A stretch of 64,000 nucleotides of DNA, from NCBI RefSeq assembly GCF_003259315.1, contig NZ_QLLT01000001.1, positions 454,262-518,261 of the forward strand, written 5' to 3'. This document shows, one piece after another, positions 17,029 through 25,188 of the stretch (within the stretch, counting starts at the first letter, position 1; every line of letters begins with the position of its first letter). The stretch is from Kitasatospora sp. SolWspMP-SS2h. GTDB taxonomy: Bacteria > Actinomycetota > Actinomycetes > Streptomycetales > Streptomycetaceae. The notes beneath the pieces are model-generated. The model did not search any database. It was not told where the DNA came from and was given only the letters and a program-made list of their open reading frames with translations. The position numbers were made by a program, and so were the translations under genes.

Positions 17029-20000
17029 GTGTCAGGGCGCACCCGGTCGACGCCGCCGAGTCGTCAGGACCGCCCGGCCCCGCCGGGGAGGTCAGCCGGG
17101 GAGTGCGGTGGCGCCGGGGCGTCCGGAGGGCGGGCCGGGTGGGGCACCTCGCGTCGACAACGGAAGTGGGCAAGCGCCTTGCAGCACAACAGTTCTCCGG
17201 CCGGGCACCTCGCCGCGGAGCAGCTCGCCGGAGAGCAACGGCCCGCCGGGGGCCGGCTCGTGGGGCGGGAGGCCGAACTCTCCGCGCTCACCCGGGCCGT
17301 GCTCGCGCTGGAACGCGGCCGGGGCTCGGTCGTCGAGCTGCCCGGGGAACCGGGGATCGGCAAGACCCGCCTGGCCGGGGCGCTCCTGGAGCTGGCCGCA
17401 CGGCGCGGGGTCCCGGTGGCCCGGGCCCACGCCCGGCGCGGCGGCACCGGCCCGTGGCAGGTCTTCCGCGACGCCCGGGAGTCGGCGGGCGGCGACGGTG
17501 CGGCGGAGCAGCGGTTCGACGGTCCCGAGCAGCAACTCGACCGCCCGGAGCAGTGGTTCGACGGTCCCGAGCAGCAACTCGACCGGCCGGAGCAGTGGTT
17601 CGACGGTCCCGAGCAGCAACTCGACCGGCCGGAGCAGTGGTTCGACGGTTTGGAGCAGCAACTCGACTGGCCTGAGCAGCGGTTCGGCGGCCCGAAGCAG
17701 CAACTCGACGGTCCGGGGCAGCGGTTCGACGGCCCGGCCGACCGGCCGCTCGCCTGGGCGGCGGGGCACCTCGTGGTGCTGGACGACGTCCACCTGTGCG
17801 ATCCGGCGTCGACGGCGCTGCTGGTCCGGCTGGTGCGGTCGGTGACGCCCGCCCCGTTCCTGCTCGCGGTCGCCCACCGGCCGGGGCAGACCGCGCCCGC
17901 GCTCCGGGCCGCGCTGCAGGACGGGGTGCGGGCCGGGACGGTGACCCGGGTCGAGCCCCGTGCCCTCACCCCGGAGGAGGTGGCCGTCCTGCTGGCCGAC
18001 CGGCCCGCAGACGGGGAGCCCGGAGCCCACACCCCGGCCGAACTCCGGGCGTTCGCCGCCCGGTTGTGTGCCGCGGCCGAGGGCAATCCGCGCTACCTGC
18101 GCCTGCTCGTCGCGGCGCGCTGGCAGCCCGAGCACTGGCCCGAGCGGGCGGGCACCGACCCGGCCGGGCTGCTGCGCGCGGCGAAGCCGCTGGTCGCCGA
18201 ACTCGACGCGCTGACGCCGCCCGCGGCGCTCACCGCGTCCGCGGCGGCCGTGGCCGGCAGCCCGTTCCGGCCGGAGGACGTCGCCCGGCTCTCCGGCCTG
18301 GGGGCGGACCGCACCCTCGACGCGCTCGCCGAACTGGAGGAGGCCGGCCTGCTGCGGCAGGCCGACTGGCAGGGCCGGCTCGCCTTCCGCCACCCGGTGG
18401 TCGGCCACGTCGCGCACGAGCGGGCCGGGCTGTCCTTCCGGCTGCGGGCCCACCGCCGCGCCCTGGAACTCATCACCGGCCGGGACGGGCGGGCCCGCGA
18501 CCGGGCCCGGCACGCCGAGCACCTGCTGGGCAGCGACGCGGCACTGGCCGCGCGCACCCTGGCGGAGGGGGCGGCGGAGATCGCGGCGCTGGAACCTGCC
18601 ACCGCCGCCCGCTGGCTCGGCCTGGCCCTGGAGGCCCTGCCCGACGGAGGGGGCGGCGGCGCGGACGCCGCCGCCCGGAACGCGATGGAACTCGCCCGCT
18701 GCCGCGCCCTGATCGCCTCGGGCCACCCGGGCGAGGCCCGCACCCGGGCGCACGAACTGCTCGGCCGCCGGGCCGCGACGCTCGACGAGCGGCAGCTGTG
18801 CCAGGCGTACGCGGTCTGCGTCGGCGCCGAGCGGCAGCTCGGCCGCTACGCGGAGGCGGCGGCCCTGGCCGACGCGGCCCTCCGCCTGCTGCCCCGGCCG
18901 CTGCCGTCGCCGCTGCCGGCCGAGGCCGCCGAACTGGTCATCGAGCACGGGCTGGTCCACGTCCTGCGCGGCACCCACGACCAGGCCCGGGCCCTGCTCC
19001 GGGAAGCCGTCCGGGTGCCGACCGGGGCCGACGGACACGGCGGCGGCCCCGACCCCGGCCCCGCCTCCAGCCACGGAGACGGAGACGCGGACGCGGACGG
19101 CGTCACCGAGCCGGACCGCACCGTGTTACGGGTGCTCGACGCGCTCTGCGTCACCCACGCGGGCGACCTGGCCGAGGCCCTGGACGAGGTCACCCACTGC
19201 GCCCGGCTGGTCGACGCCCTGCCGGACCCGATGGCCGGCCGCACCCCGGAGACCCTGGCCCTGCTCGGCAGCGCCGAGCTCTACCTGGAGCGGTTCGCCG
19301 ACGCGGCCCGCCACCTGAGCCGCGGGCTGACGGCCGACCGGCGGGAGCTGACCGCCGACCGCCACGGACCGGCCACCGATCATCGCGGACCGGCCGCCGA
19401 CCACCGCGGACCGACGGCCGACCGCCGGAGGCCCCAGCGGCCCGTCCTGCTCCACCGCCTGCTCGGGCTCGCGGTGGCCGAGCAGTGGACCGGCCGCCTG
19501 GAGTCCTCCCGGCAGCACGCCACGGAGGCCGAGGACCTCGCCCACTGCCTGGGGGTGCGGCCCGCGCTGGCCCTGGCACGAGCGATCCGCGCGACGGCGC
19601 TCGTCTGGGCCGGTGACCCGGAGGGCGCCGCCGAGGCCGTGGCGCTGGTCGAGGAGGCGACGGAGGCGGCCCCGTCCGGCCACAGCTGGTGGGCGGCCTC
19701 GGCGACCGGCCTGCTCGCCCAGGCCCGGCTGCTCGGGGGCGATCCGGCCGGGTGCCGGCGGACCCTGCTGGACGGCGGGACCGACGAGCGGCTGCCCCTG
19801 GTCCGGCCCTTCTCCCGGCCGTTCCTGCTGGCGGTGCTGGCGACCGCCACCCTGGAGTGCGGGGACCGGGCGGAGGCGGAGCGGCTGGTCCGGACCGCCG
19901 AGGCGGAGGCCCGGCGGCTCGGGCTGCCCGTCCAGGAGGCCCACGCGCGGTGCGCCCGGGCCCGGCTCCAGCTGGCCGACGGCGACCACGGCGCGGCGGC

Positions 20001-20424
20001 CGGGCACTTCGCCCGGGCGGCGGAGGCGTTCCGGGCCGCCGGGATGCCGGTGCAGTACGCCTGGACCCTGGCGACCGGCGCCCGTGCCTTCCACGAGGCG
20101 TACGGCCCGGCCGCGGCCCTCGACCGCCTGGGCACGGCCGAGGCGGTCGTCCGGACGCACCCGGCCCTGCTCGTGACGGAGCAGGTGACCCGCGCCCGCG
20201 CCGAACTGTCGACGGACTGCCGCACCGCGCACCCGCGCGGCCTGCTCAGCGACCGCGAGCTGGAGATCGCCGAGCTGGCCGCGACGGGGCTGCGCACCCG
20301 CGAGATCGCCGAGCGGCTCTTCCTCAGCCCGCGCACGGTGGAGACCCACCTGTCCCGCGTCTACCGCAAACTCGACGTCCCGTCCCGGCTCGCGCTGTCC
20401 GACCTCCTGCGCCGAACCAGGTGA
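17029..20424 (+). CDS. large ATP-binding LuxR-family regulator (LAL) with minisatellite inserts
   Basis: Up to 1131 residues. Order: Walker A GEPGIGKT (about 106-113), a 75-residue repetitive insert, Walker B VVLDDVH (about 249), helical TPR-like repeats, and a C-terminal LuxR HTH (LLSDRELEIAELAATGLRTR then EIAERLFLSPRTVETHLSRV). LAL proteins are ATP-dependent activators, often of antibiotic or sugar genes. The insert consists of about five 14-residue units (EQWFDGPEQQLDRP). A second insert near residue 767-801 has five 7-residue units (LTADRRE-like). The start is uncertain: family members begin near LVGREAEL, so the first 75 residues may not be translated. Most of the usual sequence between Walker A and B is missing or replaced. 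Confidence 0.85.
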   Translation: MSGRTRSTPPSRQDRPAPPGRSAGECGGAGASGGRAGWGTSRRQRKWASALQHNSSPAGHLAAEQLAGEQRPAGGRLVGREAELSALTRAVLALERGRGSVVELPGEPGIGKTRLAGALLELAARRGVPVARAHARRGGTGPWQVFRDARESAGGDGAAEQRFDGPEQQLDRPEQWFDGPEQQLDRPEQWFDGPEQQLDRPEQWFDGLEQQLDWPEQRFGGPKQQLDGPGQRFDGPADRPLAWAAGHLVVLDDVHLCDPASTALLVRLVRSVTPAPFLLAVAHRPGQTAPALRAALQDGVRAGTVTRVEPRALTPEEVAVLLADRPADGEPGAHTPAELRAFAARLCAAAEGNPRYLRLLVAARWQPEHWPERAGTDPAGLLRAAKPLVAELDALTPPAALTASAAAVAGSPFRPEDVARLSGLGADRTLDALAELEEAGLLRQADWQGRLAFRHPVVGHVAHERAGLSFRLRAHRRALELITGRDGRARDRARHAEHLLGSDAALAARTLAEGAAEIAALEPATAARWLGLALEALPDGGGGGADAAARNAMELARCRALIASGHPGEARTRAHELLGRRAATLDERQLCQAYAVCVGAERQLGRYAEAAALADAALRLLPRPLPSPLPAEAAELVIEHGLVHVLRGTHDQARALLREAVRVPTGADGHGGGPDPGPASSHGDGDADADGVTEPDRTVLRVLDALCVTHAGDLAEALDEVTHCARLVDALPDPMAGRTPETLALLGSAELYLERFADAARHLSRGLTADRRELTADRHGPATDHRGPAADHRGPTADRRRPQRPVLLHRLLGLAVAEQWTGRLESSRQHATEAEDLAHCLGVRPALALARAIRATALVWAGDPEGAAEAVALVEEATEAAPSGHSWWAASATGLLAQARLLGGDPAGCRRTLLDGGTDERLPLVRPFSRPFLLAVLATATLECGDRAEAERLVRTAEAEARRLGLPVQEAHARCARARLQLADGDHGAAAGHFARAAEAFRAAGMPVQYAWTLATGARAFHEAYGPAAALDRLGTAEAVVRTHPALLVTEQVTRARAELSTDCRTAHPRGLLSDRELEIAELAATGLRTREIAERLFLSPRTVETHLSRVYRKLDVPSRLALSDLLRRTR
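17506..17715 (+). repeat. 42-bp tandem repeat, five units, inside the LAL gene
   Basis: Five units of 42 bp start at 17506, 17548, 17590, 17632 and 17674, with a partial sixth after 17716. The middle units are nearly identical and the outer ones diverged. Each encodes 14 residues with Gln, Asp and Trp/Arg-Phe. The period is a multiple of three, so copy number can change without breaking the frame. Confidence 0.92.
19327..19431 (+). repeat. 21-bp tandem repeat, five units, inside the LAL gene
   Basis: Five degenerate 21-bp units encode 7-residue repeats of the form LTADRxx / PAxDHRG in the helical region of the LAL regulator. The encoded segment is charged and probably an exposed loop. Confidence 0.85.
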
Positions 20425-20475
20425 CCGATCGGTCACCGGCCGACCGGTCGTTCGGCGGCCGACCGGTCGTTCGGC
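20420..20475. terminator. palindrome plus 19-bp direct repeat between convergent genes
   Basis: An 18-bp perfect palindrome at 20420-20437 (GGTGACCGATCGGTCACC) overlaps the LAL stop codon. It is followed directly by two perfect 19-bp tandem copies (20438-20456 and 20457-20475). The region separates the LAL gene from the convergent LapA-like gene and may end transcription; an operator role for the palindrome is also possible. Confidence 0.5.
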
Positions 20476-20481
20476 GGATGG

Positions 20482-20736
20482 CTAGCGCCTGGAGCGGCGG
20501 CGGGCCAGCAGTTCGCCGAGGGCGGCGCCGACCAGCAGGGTGACCAGGAGGACCAGCCACAGCGGGAGGGTGACGGTGGGGATCCACAGCCGGATGCGCA
20601 CCGAGGCGGTGTTCACCGCGATGAACCAGATCGCCAGTACGCCGAGCACCAGGAAGGCGATCGTCCTGATGCGCACGTCGCGGCCACCGACCGTCATCGA
20701 GGACGGCCGGTCCGCACTGTTCCTGTTGTCAGCCAT
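20482..20736 (-). CDS. LapA domain (DUF1049) small membrane protein
   Basis: An 84-residue protein with two transmembrane helices (TIAFLVLGVLAIWFIAVNTA and LPLWLVLLVTLLVGAALGEL) and a basic tail RRRSRR, the LapA/DUF1049 pattern. The linking segment SVRIRLWIPTV is characteristic. Its role in actinobacteria is unknown. An in-frame ATG three codons earlier (20745) is possible; neither has a clear ribosome-binding site. It is divergent from the MFS gene. Confidence 0.82.
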   Translation of the reverse strand: MADNRNSADRPSSMTVGGRDVRIRTIAFLVLGVLAIWFIAVNTASVRIRLWIPTVTLPLWLVLLVTLLVGAALGELLARRRSRR

Positions 20737-20880
20737 GTGGCCCATTATGTGAGGGATGTCGCGATTCGGCCCGTCGGCGGCGGGTGCCCGGGGCTCCGGC
20801 GCGCACCCGCCCCCGTCCGCGCCCGTCCGCCCCCGGCGCGCCGGTTCCGGCCGGTCCGGCGCGCTGCCTACGGTGGGGTG

Positions 20881-22068
20881 GTGACAGATCGTCGACGCAG
20901 CGGGTACCTGGGGGCGGCGGGCGCGTTCGCCGTCTGCATGGCCGGCACCACGCTGCCCACCCCGCTGTACGGGCTGTACCAGGAGCGGATCGGCTTCTCC
21001 GAGCTGATGGTGACGGTGGTGTTCGCCGTCTACGCGCTCGGGGTGATCGGCGTGCTGCTGCTGTTCGGGAACGTCTCGGACGCGGTGGGCCGCCGCCCGG
21101 TGCTGCTGTGCGGGCTGGCCTGCGCGGGTGCCAGCGCGGTGGCCTTCCTGGCCGAACAGGGCCTGGCCTGGCTGTTCGCGGGCCGTCTGCTGTCGGGCTT
21201 CGCGGCGGGCCTGTTCACCGGCACCGCCACCGCGTACGTCCTGGAGCTGGCCCCGCCCGAACGCCGGGCCCGGGCCGGTTTCGTGGCGACCGCCGCCAAC
21301 ATGGGCGGCCTGGGCTGCGGACCGCTGCTGGCCGGGCTGCTCGCCCAGTACGCGCCGGGGCCGCTGGTCCTGCCGTTCGCCGCCCACCTGGCCCTGCTGG
21401 CGCTCTCCTGGGCGGTCGCCTGGGCGCTGCCGGAGACCGTCGCCGGGGCCCGCCCGCTGCGCACCGCCCGGCCCCGGCGGCCCGCGCTGCCGGCCGAGGT
21501 GCGCGGGGTGTTCGTGCCCGCCGCGATCGCCGCGTTCGCCGGGTTCTCGCTGCTGGGCGTGTTCACCTCGGTCAGCCCGGCCTTCCTCGCCGAGGACCTG
21601 GGGGTGCGCAACCACGCCGCGGTCGGCCTGATCGTCGCCGCCGCGTTCTTCGCCTCCACCGTCGGCCAGCTGCTGGTGCCCCGGCTCGGGGCCCGGCGGG
21701 CGATCCCGCTGGGCTGCCTGGTGCTGATCGGCGGCCTCGGCCTGCTCGCCCTCTCGCTCGCCACCGCCACCCTCGCCCCGCTGGTGCTGGCCGCCCTGGT
21801 CGGCGGCGCCGGGCAGGGCATGGCGCTGCGCGGCGCGGTCGGCGAGGTGGCGGACGCCGCCCCCGCCCGGCACCGGGGCGGCGTGCTCTCGGCCCTGTTC
21901 GTGGTCGCCTACCTGGGCATCTCCATCCCGGTGATCGGCGTCGGCCTGCTGTCCGGCCCGCTCGGCCTGGCCGACGCCGGACTGGTCTTCACCGCCTGCA
22001 TGGCGGCCCTCGCCGCCGCCTCCGGCGCCTTCCTGCTGCGCCGCGCCCGCTCCTCCCCCGCCACCTGA
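20881..22068 (+). CDS. MFS transporter
   Basis: A 395-residue permease with about 12 hydrophobic segments. The MFS loop 2-3 motif appears as GNVSDAVGRRPVLL, and the motif-B/C-like region RLLSGFAAGLFTGTATAYVLE is present. This subgroup looks like drug or metabolite exporters; the cargo is unknown. GTG at 20881 starts the protein right before the first helix. No substrate-related gene is adjacent. Confidence 0.9.
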   Translation: MTDRRRSGYLGAAGAFAVCMAGTTLPTPLYGLYQERIGFSELMVTVVFAVYALGVIGVLLLFGNVSDAVGRRPVLLCGLACAGASAVAFLAEQGLAWLFAGRLLSGFAAGLFTGTATAYVLELAPPERRARAGFVATAANMGGLGCGPLLAGLLAQYAPGPLVLPFAAHLALLALSWAVAWALPETVAGARPLRTARPRRPALPAEVRGVFVPAAIAAFAGFSLLGVFTSVSPAFLAEDLGVRNHAAVGLIVAAAFFASTVGQLLVPRLGARRAIPLGCLVLIGGLGLLALSLATATLAPLVLAALVGGAGQGMALRGAVGEVADAAPARHRGGVLSALFVVAYLGISIPVIGVGLLSGPLGLADAGLVFTACMAALAAASGAFLLRRARSSPAT

Positions 22069-22091
22069 CCGGACGCCATGTCCCGCTGATA

Positions 22092-22104
22092 CCAACCTGG
22101 TTGG
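22092..22104. promoter_or_regulatory. 13-bp palindrome CCAACCTGGTTGG
   Basis: A perfect inverted repeat (6-1-6) between the convergent MFS and FAD-oxidase genes. It could be a regulator-binding site or a weak terminator; no regulator gene is adjacent. Confidence 0.35.
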
Positions 22105-22130
22105 CTCCCGGATGTGACGCGCCCGACCCG

Positions 22131-23690
22131 TCAGGCCGCCGTGACCGACTGCGGGAAGGCGAAGACCCCGTCGGGGTCGTAGCGGCGGGCGGTCCGCTGG
22201 AGCCGCGGCAGGTTCGCGCCGTAGTAGGCGCGGCCCCAGTCGGGCAGGGTGGCGTCGATGTAGTTGACGTACGCGCCGGGGGCGCCGAGCCGGGCGAGGC
22301 CGTCGCGGATCTCGTCGACGGTGGCGCGGGCCCGGTCCTCGGTGGCGGGGGTGGCGCCCGCGTAGACCTGGGCACTGGCGAGCGAGCCGCGGTGCGGGAA
22401 GGCCGTCGCGTCGGGGGCGGGTTCGGCGACCGCGCCGCCGAGCGAGTCGAGCAGCAGGTCGACGCCGGTGCGGCCGGTCATCAGCTCGGTGAGCCGGGCC
22501 GGGGCCACCGGGCCGGGGCCGAGCATCCGGGAGGCCGCGACGAAGCCGGTGCGGGTCAACCGTCCGCCCTCCCAGGTGGGGTGGCACTGGGCGACGGTGT
22601 CGTCGGCGCAGCCCGCCATGAACTTCATCGCGCCCAGGTAGTCCTTGGCGGCGACGGTGCGGCCGGTCGGCCGGGTGCCCGCCGCCCGCACCAGGCGGTC
22701 GATCTGCCGGTTCGCGCCGTCCGGGTCGCCGACCCAGCAGCCGACGACCTTGCCGGTGGGCGGGTTGCCGCCGGAGACCTGGCAGCCGGCCCAGAGTTCG
22801 GGCGGCGCGTCGGCGACCCACTGCTGCCAGGCGCCGAGTACCTGCGGGACGGAGCCGGCCGGGAAGGGCAGGACGAAGACGGTCAGGCCGGGCGCGGGCG
22901 GGGTGTCGAAGGTGAACCGGGTGACCACGCCGAAGTTCCCGCCCCCGCCGCCGCGCAGCGCCCAGTGCAGGTCGGGTTCGTGCTCGGCGTCGGCGGTCAG
23001 CACGCAGGAGTCGGCGGTGACGACCTCGGCGGCGGTGAGCCGGTCGCAGGTCAGGCCGTACGTGCGGGCCAGCACGCCGATGCCGCCGCCCAGGGTGAGG
23101 CCGCCGATGCCCACGGTGGGGCAGGACCCGCCGGGCAGCAGCCGGCCGGCGGCGGCCAGGCCCGCGTAGACCTCGATCAGCCGGGCGCCCGCGCCGACCT
23201 CGGCGCTGCCGTCGGGGTCGACCCGGACGGTGTTCAGCGCGCGCAGGTCGATCACCAGGCCCCGGTCGGGGACGCTGTAGCCGAGGTAGCCGTGGCCGCC
23301 GCTGCGGGCGGCGATCGGGAGGCCGTGGCCGCGCGCCACGTCCAGGCAGGCCCGGACGTCGTCGGCGGAGGCGCACCTGGCGACCGCGCCGGGCAGTTGG
23401 CCGTCGTTCAGCTCGTTGAAGCCGAGCCGCGCCGTCCCGTACCCGGGGTCGGCGGGCAGCACCAGCCGGTCGCCGAGCCGTTGCCGCAGCGCCTGCCAGT
23501 CCGGCGGCGCGGCCCGCCACCCGCGCCGGCGGGGCGGGAACGCCCGTACCGAGCCCGCGTCCGCGCCGGAGGCCGGACCCGTCCCCGGGCCCGCACCCGT
23601 ACCCCGGTCCTGCGCGCGGGCCGGGGAGACTCCCGCCGCGAGCCCCGCCCCCAGCGCTCCGCCCGCGGTCAGAAAACGACGACGGTCCAT
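22131..23690 (-). CDS. secreted FAD-dependent oxidase (BBE-like)
   Basis: A 519-residue flavoprotein oxidase of the berberine-bridge/GOOX type. A Tat signal (RRRFLTAGGALGAGLAAG) shows export of the folded enzyme. The FAD domain has both covalent flavin attachment residues: His133 in RSGGHGYLGYS and Cys190 in GGSCPTVGIGG, suggesting bicovalent FAD. The C-terminal BBE segment YVNYIDATLPDWGRAYYGAN, then LPRLQRTARRYDPDGVFAF, is intact. Likely substrates are sugars or other alcohols. ATG at 23690 gives the signal peptide. It is divergent from cobF. Confidence 0.9.
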   Translation of the reverse strand: MDRRRFLTAGGALGAGLAAGVSPARAQDRGTGAGPGTGPASGADAGSVRAFPPRRRGWRAAPPDWQALRQRLGDRLVLPADPGYGTARLGFNELNDGQLPGAVARCASADDVRACLDVARGHGLPIAARSGGHGYLGYSVPDRGLVIDLRALNTVRVDPDGSAEVGAGARLIEVYAGLAAAGRLLPGGSCPTVGIGGLTLGGGIGVLARTYGLTCDRLTAAEVVTADSCVLTADAEHEPDLHWALRGGGGGNFGVVTRFTFDTPPAPGLTVFVLPFPAGSVPQVLGAWQQWVADAPPELWAGCQVSGGNPPTGKVVGCWVGDPDGANRQIDRLVRAAGTRPTGRTVAAKDYLGAMKFMAGCADDTVAQCHPTWEGGRLTRTGFVAASRMLGPGPVAPARLTELMTGRTGVDLLLDSLGGAVAEPAPDATAFPHRGSLASAQVYAGATPATEDRARATVDEIRDGLARLGAPGAYVNYIDATLPDWGRAYYGANLPRLQRTARRYDPDGVFAFPQSVTAA

Positions 23691-23916
23691 TGTCACGACG
23701 CACCTTCCTCCCCCGCGCCGGGCGCACGGGGGCTCTGCGCCGATCGTCACGCCCCGCCCCGCCGTCGCCCGGCCGCGGCCCGCCGGAGTGCGTCCGATGG
23801 CCCAGCGCGTGTCCGCGCGCGCACGACGCCCCGCCGGGCTCCGCGCGCCGGGGGCTGCCGGTCGGGGCGCCGCCCCGGGCCGGTGAACGCGCCGGGCAGC
23901 GGGCACAATCGCCGGT

Positions 23917-24678
23917 ATGCGTACTCTTCTCGTCATCGGCATCGGCGCGGGCGACCCCGACCACCTCACCCTGGAGGCGGTCAAGGCGATCGGCCGCACC
24001 GACGTGTTCCTGCTGCTCGACAAGCCGGAGGAGCGGCAGGACCTGATGCGGCTGCGGCGGGACATGATCGCCGAGCACGGCCGGGCCGGGCACCGGGTGG
24101 TCGAGCTGGTGGACCCGGCGCGGGACCGGTCGGCGGCCGGGTACGCGGAGGCGGTCGAGGAGTGGCGGGAGCGGCGGGCCGACCTGGTGGAGCGGGCCGT
24201 GGCCGAGGAGCTGCCGGACGGCGGGACGGGCGCGCTGCTGGTGTGGGGCGACCCGTCGCTGTACGACAGCGTGACCGCCGTGCTGGACCGGGTCCTGGCG
24301 CGCGGGCGGACCGGGTTCGGGTACACGGTGGTGCCCGGCGTCAGCAGCGTCTCGGTGCTGGCGGCCCGCCACCGCACCACGCTGACCCGCACCGCGCGGC
24401 CGGTGCGGATCACCACCGGGCGGCGGCTGGCCGCCGAGGGGTTCGGGCCGGGCGCCGAGGACGCGGTGGTGATGCTGGACGGGCAGGCCGCGTTCACCGC
24501 CATCGACCCGGCGGGCGTGCACATCCACTACGGGGCGTACCTGGGCACCGAGGACGAGATCCTGGTCTCCGGCCCGCTGGCCGAACAGGCCGACCGGATC
24601 GCCGGGTTGCGGGCCGAGGCCCGGGCCCGCAAGGGCTGGATCATGGACAGCTACCTGCTGCGCCGCACCGACGGCTGA
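23917..24678 (+). CDS. cobF: precorrin-6A synthase (deacetylating)
   Basis: A 253-residue S-adenosylmethionine-dependent methyltransferase of the aerobic cobalamin pathway that methylates precorrin-5 at C1 with loss of acetate. The N-terminus MRTLLVIGIGAGDPDHLTLE and the GALLVWGDPSLYDS block are the tetrapyrrole-methylase signatures, and VVPGVSSVSVLAARHRTTL is the family third block. Other cob genes are not in the window, so this is an isolated pathway gene. The riboswitch that follows controls the next gene, not this one. Confidence 0.9.
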   Translation: MRTLLVIGIGAGDPDHLTLEAVKAIGRTDVFLLLDKPEERQDLMRLRRDMIAEHGRAGHRVVELVDPARDRSAAGYAEAVEEWRERRADLVERAVAEELPDGGTGALLVWGDPSLYDSVTAVLDRVLARGRTGFGYTVVPGVSSVSVLAARHRTTLTRTARPVRITTGRRLAAEGFGPGAEDAVVMLDGQAAFTAIDPAGVHIHYGAYLGTEDEILVSGPLAEQADRIAGLRAEARARKGWIMDSYLLRRTDG

Positions 24679-24823
24679 ACACCGCCCGGCCACCGCCCGT
24701 CTGCCCGCATCCGGCCCGCAGCCGGTCCGCAGCCCGCCCGTCCGCCGCCCGCCCGCGCGTCCCACGGACCGGACAGCTGCCGGACTTCGCACCGGAGAAC
24801 GCCCGGTCCGTTCTACACTGGCC

Positions 24824-25052
24824 GCGCAACTGGTTCGCCCTGTCCGCCAGGCAGGGCGTCGCAAGAGGGAACCCGGTGGGAATCCGGGACTGCCCCGCAG
24901 CGGTGAGTGGGAACGACCGCCGTCATACGCACTGGGTCCGGACGGGCCTGGGAAGCGACGGCCAGTAGGTGCCCGGGAGCGTCGAGCCTCCCCGGGCGGG
25001 CCCGCGAGTCCGAAGACCTGCCCGTTGCCCGGGTGCGACCGTTCGCACCCGG
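24824..25052 (+). ncRNA. cobalamin (AdoCbl) riboswitch upstream of metE
   Basis: The core consensus is clear: AGAGGGAACCCGGTGGGAAT, then CCGGGACTGCCCCGCAGCGG, the GGGAACGACCGCC segment, and the B12-box-like GAGTCCGAAGACCTGCC near 25005-25023. A 10-bp hairpin at 25029-25052 follows and could be part of the expression platform, possibly hiding or exposing sequence between it and the TTG at 25189. B12 binding should lower expression of the B12-independent methionine synthase. Confidence 0.93.
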
Positions 25053-25188
25053 TGACCGGTGACCTCGAGGGCGGGTCGGTACGGACACCAGGCGGGCAGG
25101 CGCGGTCGAGCGCGGCACCGCCCGGTCTCGGCACCCCCGCGCCTCCTGTGCACCGGACCCAGGATCAAGGCTCGCGAGGAGAGTCCCC

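Noticed and set aside
20482..25134. A 1550-codon open frame on the minus strand
   Set aside because: It crosses several well-supported genes on both strands, its translation is Arg/Gly/Gln-rich junk outside the LapA-like end, and such shadow frames are normal in very GC-rich DNA.
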